Below are positions 35,894-45,458 of a DNA stretch of 64,000 nt, piece after piece. The notes beneath the pieces were generated by a model, which was not told the DNA's origin, did not search any database, and worked only from the letters and a program-made list of their open reading frames with translations. The number at the start of each line of letters is the position of its first letter. Within the stretch, counting starts at the first letter, position 1. The DNA lies in the NCBI GenBank assembly GCA_015057825.1, contig SVDN01000002.1:80044-144043 (forward strand), written 5' to 3'. The DNA comes from Lachnospiraceae bacterium. Its GTDB lineage: Bacteria; Bacillota; Clostridia; Lachnospirales; Lachnospiraceae. The translations under genes and the position numbers were made by a program.

Positions 35894-37648
35894 TTGGCCA
35901 GAAGAAGAAAAAAGAAAAACCCAATCGTTCTTATAGTAATAATTGTCGTTGCGGCTTGCGTTGCGATGATGATCGGAGCGGTTGCAATTACAAAATATAA
36001 ACCTTCAACGGAAAGAGCGGATTTAAACGAAGTATTTAAGCTTTATGCGGACGAGGAAAAAGGAATAGCCGCAGCCGGGGAAAACGAGTATGCAATAGTT
36101 ATGCAGACTTATATTGCGGATGAAAGAGCAATTATGCAGGATGGCGAAATCTACGTTCCTTATGCTCTTGCAAAAGAATACTTCGATGACAGAATATATT
36201 TTGATTACAACGAAGATCAGTTTATTTTTACAAATGCTGTTGAATCGAAGCAGGCAGAGCCGGGAAATACATATTACAGCGTGGACGGCGAAAAAACGGA
36301 CCTTGGCTATGCTATAGTTATTAAGCAAGACTCACAGGCTTATGTTGCAATTGATTTTATTTCAAGCGTAACACCGGTGACATTTGTTGTAAGCGACAAT
36401 CCAAATCATATTTACGTTACATATGATTTCAGCGATGTTGATACGGCAAGCGTTAAAAAAGACACACAAATCAGAAAGCTCGGAGGTATAAAAAGCCCTA
36501 TAGTTGCCGATGTTACAAAAGGTGACGAAGTTTTGGTGGTTGAAGAGCTTGATGATTGGACGAGAGTTATGACCAAAGACGGTTATCTCGGTTATTTAAA
36601 GAGTAACAAAGTTACAAAGACGGAAACAAAGGATTTGGATTCGCAGTTTAGCGAGCCTGAATATACAAGCAACAGCATCGGAAAGAAGGTTTGCCTGGCT
36701 TGGAACAACATGGGCGGAACATTGGAAGAAATAACCAAAAACGACAAGTCTTTAAATGTTATTTCCCCGTGTTGGTTAAGCGTTTCGGATGGCAATGGCA
36801 ATGTTAAGGATTCTTGCAGTTCTTCTTATATTAAGTCGGCGCACGGAAAAGGTTACCAGGTTTGGGCCATGGTTGACGACTTTAACCTTGAAGACGGAAA
36901 AGAAGGCATAAGAGAAACATTAAGTCACACATCTGCAAGAAAAGCGTTGGTAAATAACCTTGTTTCCATTGCAAAACAGTACGGCCTTGATGGTATCAAT
37001 CTTGATTTTGAATATATAAACGAAGAAACAGCTGATGATTTTATGCAGTTTATGCGTGAAATCTCCATAGCTTGCCACGAAAATGACATTATTATTTCCA
37101 TGGATAACTACCCACCGTCGGAGTACAGAGCTTACTACGACCTTGCGGAACAAGGAAAACTCATGGATTATGTTGTGATTATGGCATATGACCATTACAG
37201 AGGAACGGGAAATACCGGCGCGAACTCGGATACACAGTTTATTTCCGACATAATTGAAACAATGAGCACAATGGTGGATCCCGAAAAAACAGTAATTGCT
37301 GTTCCTTTCTATTCAAGAGAATGGAGAATTATTCCGGCAGCGGTTGCGGAAGACGGTAACAAATTCTACGAAAACGAAGAATACGGCCGCTACACTCTTG
37401 AACAGACAACATACATGATGCCGAATGCCATTAAGTATTTAGCAAACGCAACATGGCAAAGCGACATTAACATGTATTACTACGAATATACGGAAGATCA
37501 GATTATTCACCAATATTGGATTGAAAATGCGGAGACAATCGATAAAAAACTCGAGCTTATCAGTTCCAAAGATATGGGCGGCGTTGCTTTCTGGCAGTTG
37601 GGTCAGGAAACATCGGATGTTTGGTCGGTTGTTGCCAAGTATTATTAA
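35894..37648 (+). CDS. Membrane-anchored GH18 glycosidase with SH3 domain
   Basis: 584 residues from a TTG with AAGGAG 7 bases upstream; the open frame continues to 35783 but lacks a ribosome site. A basic N terminus and one membrane segment (about 9-30) anchor it outside. Then a copper-amine-oxidase-like stalk domain (about 70-190), an SH3-like domain with VTKGDEVLVVEELDDWTRVMTKDGYLGYL, and a GH18 catalytic domain with DGINLDFEY (Glu373), similar to cortex or cell-wall hydrolases of the SleL/YaaH type. It likely cleaves chitin-like or peptidoglycan N-acetylglucosamine links. Confidence 0.85.
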   Translation: MARRRKKKNPIVLIVIIVVAACVAMMIGAVAITKYKPSTERADLNEVFKLYADEEKGIAAAGENEYAIVMQTYIADERAIMQDGEIYVPYALAKEYFDDRIYFDYNEDQFIFTNAVESKQAEPGNTYYSVDGEKTDLGYAIVIKQDSQAYVAIDFISSVTPVTFVVSDNPNHIYVTYDFSDVDTASVKKDTQIRKLGGIKSPIVADVTKGDEVLVVEELDDWTRVMTKDGYLGYLKSNKVTKTETKDLDSQFSEPEYTSNSIGKKVCLAWNNMGGTLEEITKNDKSLNVISPCWLSVSDGNGNVKDSCSSSYIKSAHGKGYQVWAMVDDFNLEDGKEGIRETLSHTSARKALVNNLVSIAKQYGLDGINLDFEYINEETADDFMQFMREISIACHENDIIISMDNYPPSEYRAYYDLAEQGKLMDYVVIMAYDHYRGTGNTGANSDTQFISDIIETMSTMVDPEKTVIAVPFYSREWRIIPAAVAEDGNKFYENEEYGRYTLEQTTYMMPNAIKYLANATWQSDINMYYYEYTEDQIIHQYWIENAETIDKKLELISSKDMGGVAFWQLGQETSDVWSVVAKYY

Positions 37649-37650
37649 TT

Positions 37651-38712
37651 ATGAAAACAATTGTATCTAATATAGAAGAAAACGATGATTATAACAAAAT
37701 AATCAAAGACGCCGGAGAAATAATAAGAAAAGGCGGACTTGTTGCATTCCCCACGGAAACGGTATACGGACTGGGGGGAGACGGACTTAATCCCGAGGCA
37801 TCAAAAAAAATATACGCCGCAAAGGGAAGACCTTCCGACAACCCGCTTATATTGCACATTTGCGACATTAAACAGCTTGAAGATGTTGCCGAGACGGATG
37901 ATATCAGAATAAAAAAGCTGGCCGAGAAATTTTGGCCGGGGCCTTTAACCATGGTTTTGAAAAAGAAGGACATTGTGCCGAAAAGCACAACCGGTGGACT
38001 AGAGACCGTAGCGGTAAGAATGCCCAATAACAAAGTAGCCCTGGATTTAATAAGGGCCGCAAATACGCCGATAGCCGCACCCAGCGCAAATACATCGGGC
38101 AGGCCGAGTCCCACAAACGGCAAAAGAGTTGCGGAGGATTTGGACGGCAAAATCGATATGATTTTGGATGCGGGCTCGGTTGAAATCGGCTTGGAATCAA
38201 GCATCATCGATTTAACCGGCGAAAAAGCCTGTATCTTAAGGCCGGGAGCCGTTACAAAAGAAATGTTTGAAGAAGTCTTGGGTGAAATTGATGTGGACCG
38301 TGTGGTCAAAGACCCTTCAAGCGTAAAAGAGGGCTACAAACCAAAAGCTCCCGGAATGAAATACAGACATTACGCTCCGAAGGCTGAGCTTAAAATGTTC
38401 AGGGGAGAAGAAAAAAAGGTTGCAAATGAAATAAACAAGCTTGCGGCCGAAGATGAAAAATGCGGCTTAAAAGTCGGAATAATAGCAAGTCTTGAAACGG
38501 AAAAGCTTTACGACTTTGGGGAAGTTGTCGTAATCGGCCCAAGAAATAACGATGTGGAAATTGCCAGAAATCTTTATGAGATATTAAGGGAATTTGATGA
38601 TAAAAAAGCAGACAGGATATATTCGGAAGTGTTTGAAGACGGAAAGCTTGCAAAAGCTATAATGAACAGGTTTTCAAAAGCGGCTTCCAATAATATAATC
38701 GATATCCTGTAA
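37651..38712 (+). CDS. ywlC: L-threonylcarbamoyladenylate synthase (Sua5/YwlC)
   Basis: Makes the activated precursor for t6A37 of tRNA. 353 residues: the YrdC-like domain (GGLVAFPTETVYGLGGD, KGRPSDNPLI, PSANTSGRPSPT) plus the C-terminal Sua5 domain. It starts 2 bases after the GH18 gene with no good ribosome site, so it depends on coupling to the upstream gene. An in-frame TTG at 37621 is less likely. Confidence 0.94.
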   Translation: MKTIVSNIEENDDYNKIIKDAGEIIRKGGLVAFPTETVYGLGGDGLNPEASKKIYAAKGRPSDNPLILHICDIKQLEDVAETDDIRIKKLAEKFWPGPLTMVLKKKDIVPKSTTGGLETVAVRMPNNKVALDLIRAANTPIAAPSANTSGRPSPTNGKRVAEDLDGKIDMILDAGSVEIGLESSIIDLTGEKACILRPGAVTKEMFEEVLGEIDVDRVVKDPSSVKEGYKPKAPGMKYRHYAPKAELKMFRGEEKKVANEINKLAAEDEKCGLKVGIIASLETEKLYDFGEVVVIGPRNNDVEIARNLYEILREFDDKKADRIYSEVFEDGKLAKAIMNRFSKAASNNIIDIL

Positions 38713-38720
38713 GGAGAATT

Positions 38721-39188
38721 ATGCTAAAGTACAAAGAAGTGGTTTTTGTTTGTGGGGACAACACCTCTTTAAGTGTTGCCGCCGAAGAAATGTATAGAAA
38801 AACGGCCAGAGAACGCGGTGTAAAAAAGGGAGTTGTACGCTCTCGCGGAATGACTGTGCTTTTTCCGGAGCCTGTTAACACCAAAATGGAAAAGGCTTCC
38901 AGAAAAAAAGGAATCAATATTTCCGAGCACACATCAAAGTCTTTGCGAGAAACGGATTTTGCCGACTCTGTGCTTTGCCTTGCCACAACAGAGGAATACA
39001 AAGAGCGCATTTACAAGAATTACAAAAATGCGGTAAATGTTTATACAATTAAAGAGTTTGTGGGTCAAAGCGGTGATTTGGAGTCGCCTTTCGGAGGAGA
39101 TGACGAAGCATACGACGGTGCATGCAATCAGCTTCAAGAGCTGGTGGAAAGAATAATAGATAAAATTTATGGAGATGAAAAGAAATGA
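38721..39188 (+). CDS. YwlE-like low-molecular-weight phosphatase homologue, P-loop arginine missing
   Basis: 155 residues in the position of ywlE (arginine phosphatase) between ywlC and rpiB. The fold is that of low-molecular-weight phosphatases, and the nucleophile is kept: FVCGDNTSLS has Cys11, but the CX5R arginine is Leu17. The general acid aspartate in the DPFG loop is replaced (ESPFGG, Ser122). Both are needed for phosphate hydrolysis in the known family, so the protein is probably not an ordinary phosphatase; it could bind phospho-groups or do other chemistry. Surrounding sequence is well preserved, so this is not recent decay. Confidence 0.75.
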   Translation: MLKYKEVVFVCGDNTSLSVAAEEMYRKTARERGVKKGVVRSRGMTVLFPEPVNTKMEKASRKKGINISEHTSKSLRETDFADSVLCLATTEEYKERIYKNYKNAVNVYTIKEFVGQSGDLESPFGGDDEAYDGACNQLQELVERIIDKIYGDEKK

Positions 39189-39616
39189 TAGGAATAGGAA
39201 GCGATCACGGCGGATTTGAGCTTAAGAGCGAAATAATCAAGCATTTGGAAGAAAGAGGATTGGAATACAAGGACTATGGTTGTTATGAAAACAAGTCCTG
39301 TGATTATCCCGAATTCGGCAAAAAAGTAGCAAATGCCGTTGTAAGCGGCGAATGCGAAAAAGGTATTTTGATTTGCGGAACGGGTATCGGTATTTCAATT
39401 ACGGCCAACAAAATTAAAGGAATCAGAGCGGCACTTTGTACAGATTGCTTTATGGCGGAAGCCACAAGACTTCACAACGATGCCAATGTCCTTTGCTTTG
39501 GCGGTCGAGTTGTGGGTCCGGGACTTGCCATTAAAATTGTAGACACATTTTTGGACACACCGTTTTCAAACGAAGAAAGACATATCAGAAGAATAAGTCA
39601 GATTGAGGAAGATTAA
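39185..39616 (+). CDS. rpiB: Ribose-5-phosphate isomerase B
   Basis: Pentose phosphate pathway enzyme interconverting ribose and ribulose 5-phosphate (or an allose/galactose relative). MIGIGSDHGGFELK, then CGTGIGISITANKIKGIRAALCTD, and LCFGGRVVG near the C terminus; the DHGG and the CGTG cysteine loop are present. 143 residues. It overlaps the previous gene by 4 bases (ATGA). Confidence 0.93.
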   Translation: MIGIGSDHGGFELKSEIIKHLEERGLEYKDYGCYENKSCDYPEFGKKVANAVVSGECEKGILICGTGIGISITANKIKGIRAALCTDCFMAEATRLHNDANVLCFGGRVVGPGLAIKIVDTFLDTPFSNEERHIRRISQIEED

Positions 39617-39642
39617 TTTTTCGGAAACTTCTGTCAAAATGA

Positions 39643-39671
39643 TTGAATATTGTATGCAATTGTGATACAAT
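39643..39671 (+). promoter_or_regulatory. Promoter of the dCMP deaminase gene
   Basis: TTGAAT (39643-39648), 17-base spacer, TACAAT (39666-39671), with about 90 bases of leader. Confidence 0.75.
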
Positions 39672-39767
39672 CAACCGTGTATAGATGTGGAACATTCGGA
39701 TTTTGGGGAAAATTCGAGTGGTGTTTTGTTAAAAGTATGATGGATAGTATAATTGGAGGATTTATCA

Positions 39768-40253
39768 ATGAGTTTCAAGCGCGATGATTACATTACCTGG
39801 GACGAATATTTTATGGGCGTTGCAATGCTTTCGGCCAAACGTTCCAAAGATCCGAACACACAAGTGGGCGCTTGCATAGTCAGTGATGATAATAAAATTT
39901 TATCGATGGGGTATAACGGATTCCCTAACGGCTGTTCAGATGATGAATTTCCATGGAACAGAGAGGGAGAACCATTAAATAATAAGTATTTCTATTCAAC
40001 TCACAGCGAGTTGAATGCTATATTAAATTACCGAGGGGGTAGTTTAGAAGGCGCAAAACTCTATGTTACGCTTTTCCCATGCAACGAGTGCGCAAAGGCA
40101 ATCATCCAGGCAGGTATTAAGACTTTGGTGTACGATTGCGACAAATATTCGGACACTCCTTCAGTAATTGCATCAAAACGAATGCTTGATGCTGCGGGGG
40201 TTAGGTATTATAAATATACCAAAACAAACAGAGCCATTACTCTGGAAGTTTAA
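39768..40253 (+). CDS. dCMP deaminase family protein
   Basis: Zinc enzyme that turns dCMP into dUMP. Zinc site: HSELNAILNY (His, Glu) and PCNECAKA (two Cys); NTQVGACIVSDDNKI is typical. ATG 39768 with GGAGGA; a TTG at 39753 is upstream of that site. 161 residues. Related to ComEB. Monocistronic. Confidence 0.92.
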   Translation: MSFKRDDYITWDEYFMGVAMLSAKRSKDPNTQVGACIVSDDNKILSMGYNGFPNGCSDDEFPWNREGEPLNNKYFYSTHSELNAILNYRGGSLEGAKLYVTLFPCNECAKAIIQAGIKTLVYDCDKYSDTPSVIASKRMLDAAGVRYYKYTKTNRAITLEV

Positions 40254-40280
40254 AAAACAGTAACAGTGCTACATAAGTAG

Positions 40281-40320
40281 ACCCTATACCGTGCAAAAGA
40301 GCAGGGTGTAGGGTTTTTTT
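40281..40320 (+). terminator. Terminator after dCMP deaminase
   Basis: ACCCTATAC pairs with GTGTAGGGT, followed by seven T. Confidence 0.88.
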
Positions 40321-40442
40321 GCTTTTTGAAGGGTTTGTAAATAAATCAACAAATTTATAAAAAATGTTGTCTATCAAATAATAAAATGCCCAAAATATCG
40401 AAATAATAGAAAATAATTGTTTTAATATCAAAACAATTATGA

Positions 40443-40448
40443 TATAAT
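40443..40448 (+). promoter_or_regulatory. Probable -10 box of the V-ATPase operon
   Basis: TATAAT with a poor -35 (TTTTAA, 17 bases upstream), 130 bases before the first gene. Confidence 0.45.
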
Positions 40449-40579
40449 TGAGCATGTATCGAATTTGATACAAAATTAACAAAGTCTTTGAAAAGGCCAT
40501 ATTTTAAAAGGATTACAATTCATAGTCAGATATATTAAAAACCATGTGTCTTTATAGGAGGCAAAACGGAGGTGATACG

Positions 40580-40888
40580 ATGGCACAAAGCACAATTCAG
40601 GCTATTAAAGAGGCTGAATTAGCCGCTGACAAAGCACTAAAGGATGCGGCGCAGAAAAAGGACGAGCTCTTGAAAAACGCTGATATTGAGGCAAAGAAAC
40701 TAATTGCCGACCAGACAAAAGCCGTCAAAGAAAAAGCTGAGGCAGACTTGGCCGAAGCAAACAAAAAGAAAGATGAGGTTGTTTCTGAAGCAGTAGTAAA
40801 AACAGAAGCTAACATCAAGGCTATGCGAGAGAACGCGCAGGCAAAGAAAAAACAGGCGATAGACCTAATTGTAGCGGAAGTGATTTAA
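40580..40888 (+). CDS. V-type ATPase subunit G/H (peripheral stalk)
   Basis: 102 residues, almost fully helical and charged with many Ala and Lys (AELAADKALKDAAQKKDELLKN), as in the AhaH/NtpF stalk protein that pairs with subunit E. ATG 40580 with GGAGGTGA directly upstream is the start. First gene of the operon. Confidence 0.88.
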   Translation: MAQSTIQAIKEAELAADKALKDAAQKKDELLKNADIEAKKLIADQTKAVKEKAEADLAEANKKKDEVVSEAVVKTEANIKAMRENAQAKKKQAIDLIVAEVI

Positions 40889-40949
40889 TCACCAGCGCTT
40901 TAATTCAGGGCATAGGCCCAAAAATCTAAGAAAAGGAGGTGTTGGTGAT

Positions 40950-42977
40950 ATGGCAGTACTTAAGATGAAGCACATCAGTATTTGCGGACTTAAGAGCGAT
41001 CGTAAGCAAATCATGGAAAGACTTCAGCGTCTCGAGTCTTTGGAGATTATCGGGGCAAAAGAAGACGAGCTTGACGAAGTCTTCAAGCAAGAAGTTTCTT
41101 CCGAAAACGTATTTGAATACGAGAAAAATACTCATAACGCAGATAATGCTTTAGGCCTTTTGGCAGTATATGCTCCGGAAAAAACCGGCTTGCTTGCGGG
41201 TTTTGACGGCAGAGTAGGCGTATCGGCAAAAGAGTACGAAGACTTTGAAGACAAATACGACGATGTGTCAGAGGTTGTTGACACCATCTTGGCCCACGGT
41301 AAAAATATCAACGATAATAATGCCGAGATTGTAAGATGTACGCAACAAATCGAACAGCTTACATTGTGGAAAGACCTCGATATTCCTCTTTCTTACGCAG
41401 GCTCCAGAGACACGAAAACATATATCGGTGTTTTGCCGAAGATGTGGACTGAAGAAACTATCAGAAAACAGCTTGCAAGTGTCGATCCTGTTGAAATTGA
41501 AGTTGTCAGCAGTACAAAAGAGCAGACTTGCGTAGTAATAACCTGCCTTAAGGAAAACGCTGATGCAGTGGCGGATGAACTTAAAATAGTTGGTTTTTCT
41601 CTCCCACCAATCAGTTGTGAACTTCCACCTGCACAGGAAAAAACAAAACTTGAAAAACGCATCGAAGATCTTGAAAAAGAAAACGAAGAACTTAAAGAAA
41701 AAATAGCTGCATTTGCAGACAGAAGAAATGATATTAAGTTCTTAAGCGATTACGATGTCGTTAAAACAAGCGATCAAGAGGCAACAAACACAATAGCTCA
41801 ATCGGGTCACACGTTTGTACTCAACGCTTACATACCTGAAAGAGAGGTTAAAAAAGTTGAGAAAATCATTGCTGACTACGATGCGGTTATAGAAACAAGA
41901 GACGTAAGAGATGACGAAGATGTTCCGGTTGTTCTTTCAAACAACGCTTTTGCGGCGCCGGTAACGGGAGTGGTAGCCAGTTATGCACTGCCGGGTAAAG
42001 GAGAAATCGATCCTTCCATGGTTGTGGCATGTTTCTACTATCTTTTCTTCGGACTCATGCTTTCGGATGCGATGTACGGTTTGCTTTTAACCGTAGGATC
42101 CTGCTTACTTCTTAAACTGTTGAAGAATGCGGAACCGGAATTTAAAAATACACTCAGAATGTTCAGAAACGGCGGCATCGCAACTATATTCTGGGGCGTA
42201 ATATTCGGAAGCTACTTCGGAGACTTGTTTGATGTAATAGGAAAAGAGTTCTTTGGAAAACCTGATGACTTTGTAGCCATTCCGCCACTATGGAATTCGG
42301 CTTTGGCAGCAGGTATGCCGATGAAGATATTAACATTGTCATTGGCACTCGGAACCATCCATATTACAGTTGCTTTAATAATCAAGATTATACAGTGCTT
42401 AAGAGTAAAGGATATTTTGGGAGCACTTACGGACGGTGTTGCATGGCTGCTTTTCGCAGACGGACTTATCGTATTCGGTATGTCAACAGACATGATTTGC
42501 AACATTCTTACATGTCCTAAGATTGTATCACCGCTTGGCGGTAAAATCGCTCTTATCCTTGCGATTATCGGATGTATCATTGTACTTTTGTTTGACGGCA
42601 GAAGTTCAAGAAATCCGGTTAAACGTCTTATGAAAGGTATATACGGAGTATACGGAATTACCGGATACTTAAGCGATCTTCTTTCATACTCAAGACTTTT
42701 GGCACTTGGTCTTGCTACCGGCGTTATCTGTTCCGTAGCTAACCAGTTAGCTGATTTGGTTTACGGAATCGCACCGGGTATTATCGGAATTATATTATTC
42801 ATAATTGTATTCCTTCTTATGAATGCAATTAACCTATTCATAAACGCTTTAGGTGCTTACGTTCATACCAACCGTCTTCAGTACGTTGAAATGTTTGGTA
42901 AATTCTACGAAGGTGGCGGTAGAGAAATGAATTCATTTAAAGCAAAAACAAAATATTTTAAATTTAAGGAGAATTAA
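40950..42977 (+). CDS. ntpI: V-type ATPase subunit I
   Basis: Membrane subunit (a-subunit homologue) that forms the ion path next to the proteolipid ring. 675 residues: a cytoplasmic coiled-coil half (1-340) and about seven membrane segments from 365 onward, with ASYALPGKGEIDPSM before the first and YGITGYLSDLLSYSRLLALGLATG in the conserved arginine region. Confidence 0.95.
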   Translation: MAVLKMKHISICGLKSDRKQIMERLQRLESLEIIGAKEDELDEVFKQEVSSENVFEYEKNTHNADNALGLLAVYAPEKTGLLAGFDGRVGVSAKEYEDFEDKYDDVSEVVDTILAHGKNINDNNAEIVRCTQQIEQLTLWKDLDIPLSYAGSRDTKTYIGVLPKMWTEETIRKQLASVDPVEIEVVSSTKEQTCVVITCLKENADAVADELKIVGFSLPPISCELPPAQEKTKLEKRIEDLEKENEELKEKIAAFADRRNDIKFLSDYDVVKTSDQEATNTIAQSGHTFVLNAYIPEREVKKVEKIIADYDAVIETRDVRDDEDVPVVLSNNAFAAPVTGVVASYALPGKGEIDPSMVVACFYYLFFGLMLSDAMYGLLLTVGSCLLLKLLKNAEPEFKNTLRMFRNGGIATIFWGVIFGSYFGDLFDVIGKEFFGKPDDFVAIPPLWNSALAAGMPMKILTLSLALGTIHITVALIIKIIQCLRVKDILGALTDGVAWLLFADGLIVFGMSTDMICNILTCPKIVSPLGGKIALILAIIGCIIVLLFDGRSSRNPVKRLMKGIYGVYGITGYLSDLLSYSRLLALGLATGVICSVANQLADLVYGIAPGIIGIILFIIVFLLMNAINLFINALGAYVHTNRLQYVEMFGKFYEGGGREMNSFKAKTKYFKFKEN

Positions 42978-43454
<477 letters not shown>

Positions 43455-43500
43455 CTTGTAAACAAAACAAAATAATTAATACAGATAGGAGAGTACGTCA

Positions 43501-44097
43501 ATGGCAGGACTTGATAAAATCATAGATCATATTAAAAATGATGCAGACCGGTCCGCAAATGAAATAATTGATGGTGCTAAATCCGAAGCAGACAGAATCA
43601 TAAGCGCGGCAAAAGCCGAAGCAAAAAAACAGTGCGACTATCTTGAAGCACAGTCAAAATCAGCGGTTGCAGACACAATTAAAAGAGGAGACTCAGCGGC
43701 TGAACTTAAAGAAAAACGCATGATTCTTGAAGCTAAGCAGGAAATCATCGATCAGGTGATAAGCGATGCATTAGTTCATTTAGAAGGATTACCGGAAGGC
43801 GAGTACTTCGATGCAATCTTAAAAATGATTGGCAAATATTCATTGGCAAAAGAAGGAGAAATTGTTTTCTCACAAAAAGATAAAAACAGATTGCCAAGCG
43901 GATTCGAAGCTAAAATCAAAGATGCATTAAATGGCAAACCGGGTGCGCAATTAACAATATCAAATAATACAAGAAATATTAAGAGTGGATTCGTACTTGT
44001 TTACGGAGACATCGAAGAAAATTGTTCATTCGAAGCAATTTTCGCGGAATTACATGATACCTTACAGGATAAGGTGGGAGCAATGTTGTTTGAGTAA
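43501..44097 (+). CDS. ntpE: V-type ATPase subunit E
   Basis: Peripheral stalk subunit, 198 residues: an N-terminal charged coiled coil (to about 90) and a C-terminal domain that contacts the catalytic head. AGGAGAG upstream of the ATG. Confidence 0.9.
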   Translation: MAGLDKIIDHIKNDADRSANEIIDGAKSEADRIISAAKAEAKKQCDYLEAQSKSAVADTIKRGDSAAELKEKRMILEAKQEIIDQVISDALVHLEGLPEGEYFDAILKMIGKYSLAKEGEIVFSQKDKNRLPSGFEAKIKDALNGKPGAQLTISNNTRNIKSGFVLVYGDIEENCSFEAIFAELHDTLQDKVGAMLFE

Positions 44098-44118
44098 CTT
44101 TAAGAAAGGAAGATGTAA

Positions 44119-45096
44119 ATGGGCGAATTATATGCATATGCAGTCGCACGCATCCGTTCTAAAGAACTTGGGTTACTTAACAAACAGGCTTTAGACCAAT
44201 TACTGTCAAGCAAGACCTACGAGGATTGTTTAAGGTTTCTTTCGGAAAAAGGTTGGGGCGATTCGGAAAATGCCACAGCCGAGGAAATGTTAGCCGGAGA
44301 AAGAGACAAGACATGGGAAATTGTAAATGAGCTTGTAAAAGACCAAAAAGATAAAGAAACATTTAACGTATTCTTATACGCAAACGATTTTCATAATCTT
44401 AAGGCCGCAATCAAAGAAGCTTATACAGGAAAGCAGGTTCCGAACATCTTTATCGAGACAGGAACCACGGTAGGTGTTGATGTCATAAAGGAATGTGTTA
44501 AAAATAACGACTTCCTTGCACTTCCGGATTACATGAGAAAATGTGCGGAAGAAGCATACGAGGTACAATTCCAGACAGGCGACAGTCAGTTGTGCGATAT
44601 TATTATTGATAAAGCCACACTTGAGGCTATTTATCAAAAGGGTAAAGAATCCAAAAACGATTTAATATCCGGCTACGCAGAACTTAAATGTGCAGCAGCC
44701 AATATAAACATTGCAATCAGAAGTTGCAAAACGAAAAAAGGCAAAGAATTCTTGGAAAGAGCATTTGCAAAAATCGACACACTTAATGTTGACAGGCTTG
44801 TTGAAAGCGCTTTAAACAGCGAAGATGCAATTTACGATTACTTGGAGACAACCACATATGCGGATGCAATCGATGCGATTAAAGAATCGTCATCGGCATT
44901 TGAAAAATGGTGCGACGACAAGATTATGAATTACATCAAACCTCAAAAATATAAAGCATTTTCATATTCACCGATTGCAGCATACGTGCTTGCAAAAGAA
45001 AATGAAATTAAGTCGGTTCGCATTATTTTGTCGGGCAAGTTAAATGATCTTCCCGAAGAAGAAGTAAAAGAAAGGCTAAGGGAAATGTATGTATAA
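44119..45096 (+). CDS. ntpC: V-type ATPase subunit C
   Basis: Socket subunit linking the proteolipid ring and the central shaft, 325 residues, helical. AYAVARIRSKELGLLN and CLRFLSEKGWGD are typical. The end overlaps ntpG by 8 bases. Confidence 0.92.
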   Translation: MGELYAYAVARIRSKELGLLNKQALDQLLSSKTYEDCLRFLSEKGWGDSENATAEEMLAGERDKTWEIVNELVKDQKDKETFNVFLYANDFHNLKAAIKEAYTGKQVPNIFIETGTTVGVDVIKECVKNNDFLALPDYMRKCAEEAYEVQFQTGDSQLCDIIIDKATLEAIYQKGKESKNDLISGYAELKCAAANINIAIRSCKTKKGKEFLERAFAKIDTLNVDRLVESALNSEDAIYDYLETTTYADAIDAIKESSSAFEKWCDDKIMNYIKPQKYKAFSYSPIAAYVLAKENEIKSVRIILSGKLNDLPEEEVKERLREMYV

Positions 45097-45406
45097 GATA
45101 GCAGTTTTAGGAGATCGTGATAGCATATACGGATTCGCTGCTTTGGGACTTGAAACATTTCCCGTAAGCAGTGCCGAAGAAGGCGAAAAAGTTTTAAAAG
45201 ACTTGGTCGCAGGCGAATATGCAGTTGTTTATATTACAGAAGCAATGCAGGCGCAATTATCACATGAGATCGAAAAGGTGAGATTACAGCGCTTGCCGGC
45301 AATCATACCAATTCCGGGTGTTAGCGGAAACACAGGCGACGGAATTGCAAACGTTAAGAAGATGGTTGAACAGGCCGTGGGCTCGGATATCATTTTCAAC
45401 AATTAA
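45089..45406 (+). CDS. ntpG: V-type ATPase subunit F
   Basis: 105-residue shaft subunit: MYKIAVLGDRDSIYGFAALG at the N terminus and AIIPIPGVSGNTGDGI near the end. Overlaps the stop of ntpC. Confidence 0.92.
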   Translation: MYKIAVLGDRDSIYGFAALGLETFPVSSAEEGEKVLKDLVAGEYAVVYITEAMQAQLSHEIEKVRLQRLPAIIPIPGVSGNTGDGIANVKKMVEQAVGSDIIFNN

Positions 45407-45458
45407 TATTCCTTGGGGTATTAAGCAAAAATCTAGAAAAAAGCAGGTGAAATAGTAA

